DNA of 64,000 nt from Phallusia mammillata (Eukaryota > Chordata > Ascidiacea > Phlebobranchia > Ascidiidae). Location of the stretch: positions 46,438 to 110,437 of the forward strand of contig QLIY01000453.1 of assembly GCA_003260075.1 (NCBI GenBank), read 5' to 3'. Below are positions 54,978 to 64,000 of this stretch, one piece after another (position 1 is the first letter of the stretch; every line of letters begins with the position of its first letter). Under the pieces are notes generated by a model, which worked only from the letters and a program-made list of their open reading frames with translations, ran no database searches and had not been told where the DNA came from. The position numbers were made by a program, and so were the translations under genes.

Positions 54978-57847
54978 ATGCTGCTAGTTTCGATTTTACC
55001 TGCAATATTTAGCTTCTGGAATCTTTTTGGTTTGGCTGCCACCCTTATTTACATCTACTGGTGGCGTAGACCCCATTCTAGATTTCCTCCTGGCCCTAGG
55101 GGTCTTCCCCTTTTTGGGGTGGTTCTATTTTTTGGAAAGGCTCCAGGACTAACGTTGAAGAAGTGGAGTGTGGAAAAATATGGACCTGTTATGTCTGTAC
55201 GATTTGGAAGGGAGGACGTGGTTGTTCTAAACACATTTGAGGCAATTAACCAGGTACCAAATATTAAATGGCTTGCTAAAGCAATTTGGGCAAGAACAAC
55301 AAGATTGTGACCTGACTATTTATGTTAATCCACCCGAAAAACATCATTTCCACTTTGACTATTTTGATTGATCTGTTGACTAACAAATTAAACTGCACAT
55401 AAAAATGTCAGTATTTAAAAACAAATAACTCTTTGTAATTACAGGCTCTTGTCAAACAAAGTGCCATCTTTTCGGATCGTCCATTGATTCAGCTGTTTTA
55501 CTCACAAACAAAGAACAACGGACTTGTGTTCCGAAAATACGATGAAACCTTTAAGGTGCAAAAGCATTTTGCACTGAAGTTCCTGAGAGAGTAAATGTAG
55601 TTCCTTTAAGAGGCAAAATGATTGTTTGGGTAAATGTATCCTACTTGATTTTGTGCAGAAAGGGAATTGCAAAGCGTAAGATCGAAGACATGTTAAACGA
55701 GGAAGGAGATCGATTTGTTGAATTTCTCAAGTCTGTTAACAACGGTTCGGTAAACTTTAAGGTGAAATCCGTAAGTGTTTTTACATAAGGACACAAGATC
55801 GACGGAATGACCTTCACACTGCGTGAGGTCTGTCATAAATTTGCAAAACGATTTCAGCAGTTTGAAAGCATACTATAAACATAGTCCATCCCGCAGTCAT
55901 AGCAAATATTGACACATCGCGGTTATCCTCATACAGTGCTCGATTGAAGTTTGTCCTACTAAATCGAGCAAACAAATCATAACAGTTCAAGTAATGTAGA
56001 ATAGGACAATTTAGTCCGACAATATAAGTTAGAATATAGAAAGCCTAAAATCTTGTTTTGTTTTTCACAGAAATATTTGTACTGGCTGACTAGCAACGTA
56101 TTATCTCAGATTGCGTTCGGAAAACGCAATGAATATGGGGATAAAGACTTTCTTCGCTTGTTGGACGCTTTGGGAAATTTGTAAGGAAACTGCAGTTAAT
56201 TAATAAGCTGATGGAAACTAAGCCTATACCACAAGAGCAAATATTAAATAGTTTAACCATGCAGCTACAGACCAACTTATATGATTTAGGTTTGCAGATC
56301 CGAATCTTGCGTTTATTAACTTGTTTCCATTTTTGGGAGCAATCCCGCCCCTCAATAAGACAAGAAAAACATTCGAGAGTTACACAGAATACATGCTTGG
56401 TAAGAAAACCTATGCTCTAAAATCGCTGACTCGTAGACAAATGTCCGAGAGTTTAGGTCTTGAAATTTATGCATTAACTTTATGTTTTCAAGACGCAATG
56501 CAAACGTACATAGATGAACATAGAAAAAACTTCGACCCAGACAATATCGACGATTTTATTGATGCCTACTTGTTCGAACAAAAATGTGGAAAGGAAAATG
56601 GTGCCTTTACGGTTTGATTATTTGGCGGTTTTTGCAATATCGATGCCTTTAAACCATAAACTGTATTATTTTTAGGATGACCAACTACAAGCCACGTGCC
56701 GAGATTTATTGGTAGCAGGGTCCGAGACGAGCAGCACAACTTTATGCTGGTGCTTTGTGCTATTGATGAACTATTCGGAGTACGAGAAAATTATTGCAAA
56801 GGAAATTAACAAATCACTCGGTATGCGAGTTTTTTTATGAAAAAATGTAATTGTACGACGTTTCGTAACCTATGCCGTGTCTCCAAGTTAAAAAGATAAG
56901 ACAACAAACAATAAGAACAGCAAACATAGAGGTTTAACAGCAACAGATGCAAAGACAAACCACTACACAAATTTTGTTAAGGATCAGATGGAGTACCCAC
57001 CATGGCCAAGAAAGAAGAACTGCCGATGACTTGCGCTTTCATCCAAGAATGCATGCGATTCAAGACCCTTTCGCCGCTCGCTGTCCAACACATGGCAACC
57101 ACCACAACTGAACTAATGGGGCACGTTATACCGAAAGGAACAACGGTAAGAAGTTAGAAAATAGTTCTTACAGTAAACGAGCTCTGTGAAAAGATGGGGC
57201 AATATAAATTTAATCAAAGCTTGGTATAAATAAATGTTTTTCAAGATTAGTTATTCCTGCTTAATCTACAGTGCTCAAAATTTCGTAACATGGCTGTGAA
57301 CAATTTCTTCTTTGTCAAATCTGCCTGAATCATCTTAGGTAAAGCGAAATTAAAGCAGCTACCACCAAGCATATTGCAAAGTGTGAGGTTTAAAAATTTC
57401 ATTGGCGCCAAAAGTCTTTGTATCAGATCGAAGACTAATATGCTTTTTTGTAGGTAATAGCAAATCGGGGGGGGGGGTCTTTGCTGCGCAGAGCTAGTGT
57501 ATCAGATCGAAGACTAATATGCTTTTTTGTAGGTAATAGCAAATCTTTCTGGTGCCCATCGGGATCCAGTGGATTGGCCAAACCCAGAAGTATTCAACCC
57601 ACGAAGATTTTTAGATGAAAACGGGAAGTTTGTTCCATCTAACAAGCTTATCCCGTTTTCGGTTGGAGCAAGATTCTGCCTCGGCGAAAGTTTAGCTCGG
57701 GCTGAGGTCTTCATATTCTTTGTCAAAATCCTGCAGAAATTCCGTGTTGCGTCCGCAAACAGTGTACCACCAGATGTTAACGACGAAATTGTCTCGTTAG
57801 TTACGGCGGCCCGTACCTGTGACGTCACGTTGGAAACACGCTTTTAA
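54978..57847 (+). CDS. P450 gene J: CYP2-clan cytochrome P450, 495 aa
   Basis: Nine exons: 54978-55253, 55445-55590, 55659-55761, 56071-56180, 56290-56399, 56493-56611, 56676-56820, 56982-57145 and 57533-57847. They total 496 codons, all GT-AG. It begins MLLVSILPAIF. Motifs: membrane anchor, WWRRPHSRFPPGPRG, KYGPVMSVRFGRED, I-helix AGSETSSTTLCW, E-x-x-R as ECMR, and haem loop FSVGARFCLGESLAR. It is the most compact member, with exon 6 one codon shorter than its neighbours. Intron 8 has a local duplication around a G run. A poly(A) signal AATAAA lies at 58072. Last intact P450 of the array; expected ER monooxygenase of unknown substrate. Confidence 0.93.
57421..57545. repeat. Direct duplication at intron 8 / exon 9 of gene J, joined by G run
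   Basis: 57421-57466, which includes the acceptor and first bases of exon 9, recurs at 57500-57545 after a G run at 57467-57477. Only the second copy leads into an open exon 9. Confidence 0.85.
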
Positions 57848-58705
57848 ATGGAAGTTGTGTCAATGAATACACATTCATCAACTAAATTTTCATCAGATGA
57901 TTTGTGCGACACGTTTGGCGAAATCGACATTTATAAATTCGCTACAATTTGTGTACAAAATTCAATAGAGAGAAAAGCTGAATGACTTGGGTTCTCGCGG
58001 TGTTGAACTGTTTGTAACCAATGCCTCCCAAAAAACGAAAATACATATAAGGTATGGAAAGACAGCTGTGCAATAAAAACAGAGCCAAAAGTTCGTTACC
58101 TATTTGCTTGAGGTAAAAAAGGGCTAATGGGAAGTAGCAAAGCGTCAGCCAATATCCTGTTTCCTATTACGTACTGCCTGTTATGCAGGCACCCTGCATG
58201 CAGCTACTTGCAGTAAGCTTGAATTCAAACTCTTTGGCTATTAACTAAACTGCCAATGATTGAATACACACATAGTTACCATCAAAACTACGCCAACCAA
58301 AAACATTTTACCACAAACGTACCTTTGGGGAACACAAAATGTTAGACGTAAAACAACTTTTCACATATCATTGTTTGCAGATGAAACTTAAAACTTTTCA
58401 GTAGGTAACCTTTACCTACACCTTTTATGTTCGATGATATATACATACGTGACAATCATCCCCTAATTAAACCCTTGCTTATTTCCTGAACTGCAACGTA
58501 CGGGCAAGAAAACAGATTAATTTGCATTCGCAAGGTAATCAAAAGGACAGGAGTGCAGTATAAGACATGGTGGGTTTATCTCTCAAACCGCCAGATCGTC
58601 AACCGCACAAGGAGTTGTCAACTAATTGGCCTAAAAAAGAACAAGATTGACTGTTCGTGCAAGCAATGTTGCTTTACAGATAGGAGGTGGTTGGGAACAT
58701 AAATC
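57848..58705. other. Intergenic between gene J and the ZP gene
   Basis: Contains the 3' flank of J, part of which (gctacaatttgtgtacaaaa near 57940) recurs after the relic at 63759. No other feature seen. Confidence 0.6.
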
Positions 58706-61700
58706 ATGAAGAAGAGCGCAATACATTTGTTCTGCGTTGTCTTGATAACTTTTGGTACGCGTCTTTATTAATTTGTTAACTGTAAATTTGTAAATAAAGT
58801 TTGCCTCCGGCGCTCCATAGCACATTTAAAGACATGGCAGCTATGTTTGGGTTCTTGAAATTTCAGAAAAAAAATACTATTTGTAATTTCTTGTCATTTG
58901 TTGAATATTATTTGTCGAATTTGGAACGCTGTTAGAGTGTATTCAAGGCAAGTTTAAAAATTTGATGGATAGATATTCTCGTATAAGTTTAAAGGAGTAT
59001 TTTGGATGTAGCAATTGCGTTAATGAAAATTAATATTTTGGTTTCAATAAACCATGATTGTCACACAGGTTGTACAAAATGTGATGCAAACAAGAAATAT
59101 GAGGACTTTGAAATTCGGGAAACACACCGTGACTGGACCGGATATTACAATTCAAATAGTAGAAATCGTCCCATTTACATCGAGCCAGTTTCTGGAAGTC
59201 TTGCTCTCGAAGAAATTTGTTCGGTATAAACTGATGGCATTTACAATGATACTTTTAATAGCGTTTCTCCAATTGAATTAGTTGATATTTAGATTAGAGA
59301 CGCCAATGATACAATTTGGGGCAACTATGTAGGAAATGGATTGAGCACTGGAATCATAACAACAGAAAGTTTATCTATCAAGATCAATTGTCAATTGTTT
59401 GGCAATGGGAGTCATTTTCACCTGAGAGCTACAGAATGTAAGCTAATATAATTGTATGTGATAATAGAACTAATGCAGAAAACTAACTGGACAAAAACTA
59501 GAAAAACGAATTTAAGTCCAAAGCGTTTAATTATTTGCAGATGACAAGACCGTATCGTTTTCGAAGACAGTTCTATTAAGAAAAAAAGACAGATCAACTC
59601 TTTCCTTCAACTATTCAGTTTCAAATAATTATGCAATCCAGGAATGGAAATTTGAAAGCGGGACCTGTTGCCAATTTGAGTTGAGATTCAGTGACGTAAA
59701 TTTGCCGGGGAAAAACTCTGTGCTAGTAAGTATTTTTAAACATATTTGTATTAGTTTGAGAAAGCCAAGTGTTGAACCTTCTCTCTGTATTTTGAAATAT
59801 ATGTTGCACATTTTCCTTTATAAAATTCTTGTATTGATCAATACTACAGTTGCTCCGCGGTTGAAGAATTGTTTTTAAACACCTCAACGTTGTTTAGATT
59901 CATACGGACATTGACACAGCCAACGCAGGACGATGGGCCGAGCCAAATATTTCCCGAAACTTTACAACAATTGGACGACAACTCTACGTGCAGCTGCAAG
60001 GCCTATATGACATCTCAGGAGAATCGAATAAAGCGTTTCAACTCCAAATATCATACGGTAAGTTAGCTTTGTTTCTGACAAACATTTTTGATTTAATGTT
60101 TGCTGATTTAGATTGCATGGGAAAGATAACGCCGATCCACTGCAGGGCACAACACAATACACCGTAAGTATATCTAAATTATTTATTAAAGTCTAAAACA
60201 ACAAATTTGTTCTATTTCTATAATTGAACACCTCTTTTGGCACATTATAAAATTGTAACAATGTTCCTACTCCAAAAAGTACAAAAAAGACCTTCCAAAG
60301 TTTGTTCGAACAAAAATGTTCAAAACATGGGCAGTATGTCTGCACATACACTACTATCAATGCATTTTTTTAGGGAAGACACTTCCCATACAAACAAAAC
60401 AGAGAAAATGTCAACAACCTTAAAGGTGTTCAATGATTCACAGCACACTAAAGAAACATCGGTCGTTGGAAATGTTGTGTATGCTGAAATACGACTGAAA
60501 GATGAGAACTTCGGATCAGATGATATATTTGTCAATGTAAATATTAGCGATAATATATAGTTACATAATATAAGTTACATGTATATGTAAGCTTAATCAT
60601 AACGGCCAGAGTACAAATACTGTATAACCTAATTGTAATGTTAAACTTTTAGCCAAGATGAATATATTCAAAAATTAAACTTTTAGAACATATTTTTAAA
60701 CATTTTACGTTATTTGACACACAAATTCCCAAGTTACTTTGATCAAAAGTAAATCATATCAAAATTAAAGTGTTTTCCTACATGATGATATTTTGTTTGT
60801 TTGTTGATGTCAATAGAAATAAGATATCAAAGGTGAATGTATCAATAACGTATGTTTTATAGATGCTCAAATGTTCCATAAGAAACATAGCAAAAGGAGC
60901 GACAGAAGTACTTTTGGTTGAGTAATACAGAAATATCATTTGCAGGAGCAACTATACTGCAAAAGTCACAAGAAACAACCAACCTGCATTTGCAACGTTC
61001 CAGTTTAGTACTACTCGCTTCAACACGTTTGGGTGGATGGAACTTCAATACAAAGTCTCAGTATGTGCGATTAAGGTATTGTGAGTTATGACAAGTGTCT
61101 GTTTATTAGTTTGCTGCATATTCTTAGTTGGTGTTGTTTAAACTTCATGGTGTTGAAGTTTTTATTCAAACATTAATGGCGTTTGAGGCAATCAACAAAA
61201 TGAAAATATGTCAAAATATCCTTCTTGGGATAAATTAGCATTCCAAATTTTCTACCACTGCTTTCGTGCAGTTTAAAAAATCAACTTTACTCTTTTACAA
61301 TGTGACTTTCAACTTGTCCCATTCTAAAACAGTTTAATATCGCAATGAAAACTGTTTAGGCAAAAGAGTGCGGATGCGAAAGTGCAAACATACAAGTTTT
61401 GTCAACAAAACTGTGGGCCGGACCTAGACAAGGTATTTATTGTTTTGAGTGCAAGTAAAGTAATGTTGAGGGATTACAAGCGGGGTAACAAACAGTACTT
61501 GCAAAGATTAATCAACATTCAGGCCTTTGATATGTTGTATATTACTGTGCCAATTGTGTCAACATAATGATAGTTTCGCGTGCCAACATTTTTGTGTGCA
61601 AAAATTGTTTGAGTGAGTTGATAAAACAGTCCCCAGAAAGCGTACCTGTCGGATTATTTTATTATTACATTACAACAAACGCAAAACAAACATTGATAAT

Positions 61701-61967
61701 TCAAATTATACCAAAAGGTACTTGAATTCGAACTCCTGAGTTACTTGGCGTGCCATGAATAACCACTCTGTTGCCGACCCCTGAATTCAATGCGTATGTT
61801 TTCTGTTTATATCCTATACTGCTGTTACAGAGACAGACACATCTACAAGTACGCCCGGAAAAAAAAAATCGACTGCAATGCTGTACTTCTTTGGCATCAC
61901 AGTAGCTGTCATTTTTGTCATGGCACTCGCTTGCGTATTGGTAAAGGTGAAACAGTTGTGCTTTTAG
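58706..61967 (+). CDS. ZP-domain type I membrane protein, with one in-frame stop
   Basis: Ten exons: 58706-58754, 59069-59223, 59293-59437, 59541-59725, 59898-60057, 60112-60163, 60374-60536, 60863-61075, 61360-61432 and 61831-61967 (444 codons). It starts with a signal peptide (MKKSAIHLFCVVLITF). A cysteine-containing region follows whose family I cannot name. From about exon 7 it has a ZP-C-like module: VGNVVYAEIRL, then LKCS, then FATFQFSTTRF, then MELQYKVSVC and KECGC. A linker and a transmembrane helix (LYFFGITVAVIFVMALACVL) end in a short basic tail. Exon 8 contains TAA at 60923-60925, between LLVE and YRNIIC, where ZP-C modules continue into a conserved cysteine. It could be a pseudogene, a base error or a truncating allele. 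ZP proteins polymerise into egg coats and other extracellular matrices; the role here is inferred. Confidence 0.72.
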
Positions 61968-63758
61968 AAAAATAACAACAAAGTGAAGGACAACAACGTG
62001 GAAACAAAAAATGAAGAAGCAGTGTACTATAATTTGACCTGATTGCTATTTTTTCTGTGACATAACAAAAAACTTTTAGCGACATTTTTTATATTTGTTA
62101 CTGTTTTGTCGCAAACGAACTATTGAAACACAAAACATTGTTTGTTTTCCAAAAAAACAAGACAATTAGAACTTTATTTTAAAAGGAACTTGAAAGAAAA
62201 AACTTAACGCAAAGGCACCTTTATGAGGGGCCCTAATGACGGAATTTACAAAAAAGTAAGCAGAAAAGACATGTTGAAAGTGCATTGATGGTAACCAATA
62301 AAACCGACAATTTAAAGCAGAAAACCGATACAATTATTTGTAGCAGCCATCGACAAACGTCAAATTCAAACAAGATTTTACATCAACACGTTAAGATCGG
62401 CGTGTGTCAATAGTCCCTATTATTAGAAAACCACTAAAAAAATATGCATTGTAAGTTGGGTGCAATCTTTTCATTTATCAACTCCTCAAACGTATTCATA
62501 AAAAAATAAAAATTTTGAACAAGTCACATAAAAGTTTTCTTTCGCCTTGTGATCCTTTCTATAAAGACTAAAGGAGTGGTTTTAAACGGGGTGACAGTTG
62601 TATCTTTTAGTGGTGCCGCCGAGCACTTCTGCCATTTTTTATCACTTTTGTAACCATCGTTAGAGATTATTACAGACATTTCACTCCAATTGTTAAAATA
62701 AACAATCTACTCTTAAGATGGCTAGTTAGTGGTGCGCATGTTTTGTGTCTTAGGGCCTAAGACTTAGACTATCTAGGGTGCCGTAAACTAAACAAAGTGA
62801 AAACAATGGATTAAAACAGTTGTTTCTAACTTTAATACAGTAACGAACCCCTTTTAGAATTTCAACAATTCCAGGGACCGCCATACTCAATTACCTATTA
62901 TTTTAAAAACATGAAAATCCTTGCATTTTTTCCCGTTTGCTAACCCCATGGAACCATGTCACTTATCCCTTGGGGGTCCGACAATGCTAGGTTGAAAACC
63001 TCGTGATTAAACAAATTTTAAAACGTTTTCTTTGTCAAAATGCATTAAAAACATTTGGGGAAAGACTGTGGCTCTTAAGGTGAATAACACAGAAAAGAAG
63101 GTCTAGCTTAAACGCAGCAGCAAAGGGGACAATCGTGTCCTTGATTTCAAAGGATGTCAATTGAAATACAATAAAACAGAGTTAGAAGTTCATGTGCGTA
63201 TGGACCCGTTGACAATATGTTAATGAAAGCGGGTGACACTACCAGTTGTTGTGAATTTATAAATGCTAACACTATTTTTGGGTATGTTTCGATGCATTCA
63301 AAAACATCAAAAAAATATATAAGCACCTTTTATTTTGTTCAGAGCATGATAACTTGTCGACTATATCAAACATTTGCGGGCAAATTTATTTTATGGATAC
63401 TATAAGAATCTCTCTCTGTTAGCGTAAATTAGTGTCTAAATTGAACTATTAATCTACGCTACGGCCTAGTGGTTCCCAACCAGGGCGCCGTTCGAAAAGG
63501 TCATGGTGTCGTCACAGTATATGACAATTTTCTTCCATTTTAATATACTTTAAGTTAAAACAATATCAAAATAGAAGTGATGTTTGTAACCACACTTCTT
63601 TCAACTTATTTTGTCTAAAAATGTGTTTGAGTGTTTTTCATGAACAAGTTTCTCACTGACATCTCATTAATGATTAATTATTTTACAAATTAACAAACTT
63701 TCAGTATTGACGCATGTTCAATCCACCAAACAGTATCATATCAACAAATCTCATACCT
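61968..63758. other. Intergenic, repeat-bearing
   Basis: No exon supported. AATAAA near 62297 may serve the ZP gene. A probable hAT element lies at 62817-63004, and a hAT-like left end (tagtggttcccaaccagg) near 63467. Confidence 0.5.
62817..63004. mobile_element. Probable degenerate hAT-like element
   Basis: Left end cagttgtttctaac and right end ggttgaaaacctcgt are roughly inverted, with flanks gattaaaa and gattaaac (seven of eight). The ends are diverged, so this is tentative. Confidence 0.4.
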
Positions 63759-63880
63759 AAATGGAAGTTTGTTCACTCAAACAAACTCATTTCGATTTTT
63801 ATTGTCACGGGGCGTTGGCTTTGCAGCAAAATCCACGAAATTGTCTCGTTGGTTACAGTTACCCGTGCATTTTTGTTGTA
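63759..63880 (+). pseudogene. Relic of a P450 last exon, I/J type
   Basis: Two stretches match exon 9 of gene J: aagtttgttc...caaacaaactcat (J: aagtttgttccatctaacaa) and gaaattgtctcgttggttac (J: gaaattgtctcgttagttac). The middle, including the haem-binding cysteine region, is deleted, and the frame is broken. Downstream, acaatttgtgtacaa at 63977 matches the flank of J near 57945. A further copy of the array once extended here, beyond the ZP gene. Confidence 0.8.
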
Positions 63881-64000
63881 GTAAAATTTGGGTTATTTAT
63901 GACTGCAATGCATACACATTTATTAAGTACATTCCTGTAGATAATTTTGCGCAACACCCGTATTCCAGAAGTTCGTTACAATTTGTGTACAAGTTTTAAT

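Noticed and set aside
45596..57847. Genes H, I and J as a polycistronic unit
   Set aside because: The gaps are 0.9-1.2 kb and contain promoter-like sequence before I and J. Tunicate operons usually have much shorter spacers.
60923..60945. A tiny intron (gtaatacag or gtaatacagaaa...ttgcag) removing the stop in the ZP gene
   Set aside because: It would be 9 or 24 bases long, far shorter than any other intron here. The 9-base version keeps frame, but such an intron is implausible for spliceosomal splicing.

Overview
The window is eukaryotic genomic DNA: AT-rich, with short phase-conserved exons, GT-AG introns and many short transposon relics. The chordate-like nine-exon CYP2-type P450 genes, the secreted EGF and ZP proteins and the hAT-type miniature elements suggest an invertebrate chordate, most likely an ascidian tunicate. 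That placement is inference.

Layout. (1) 591-5835, +: the 3' part of a gene for a secreted protein with EGF-like domains and two copies of a domain I do not recognise. (2) 8364-57847: an array of ten CYP2-clan cytochrome P450 loci. They are, in order, A (-, damaged), B (-), C (+, exons 1-2 not found), D (+), E (-, pseudogene), F (-), G, H, I and J (+). B, D, F, G, H, I and J can each be spliced in frame into complete proteins of 495-508 residues, all from the same nine-exon, same-phase model. (3) Relics of further P450 copies: an exon 1 at 17998-18177, a gene-G-like exon 2 plus introns at 32864-34060, and a last exon at 63759-63880. (4) 58706-61967, +: a ZP-domain protein with signal peptide and transmembrane helix, carrying one in-frame stop.

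How the array grew. A and B (and the exon 1 relic) share upstream sequence. E and F share upstream and downstream flanks. The relic between E and F matches exon 2 to intron 3 of gene G, so a divergent F-G pair was probably duplicated as a unit and one G copy then decayed. G-J form a head-to-tail group sharing a 4-codon-shorter exon 5. I and J share an HNF1-like site about 320 bases before their start codons. The P450s are expected to be ER-anchored haem monooxygenases needing P450 reductase; substrates cannot be told from sequence.

Transposons and assembly. At least nine hAT-like non-autonomous elements are present, several with exact 8-base target duplications, plus two copies of a tRNA-derived SINE. 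Runs of 8-90 G or C recur. The short ones nearly always sit between two near-identical copies of the local sequence, and one N and one NNNN show the same pattern. I read these as joins between unmerged contigs or haplotypes, not biology; they affect gene E and introns of several genes.
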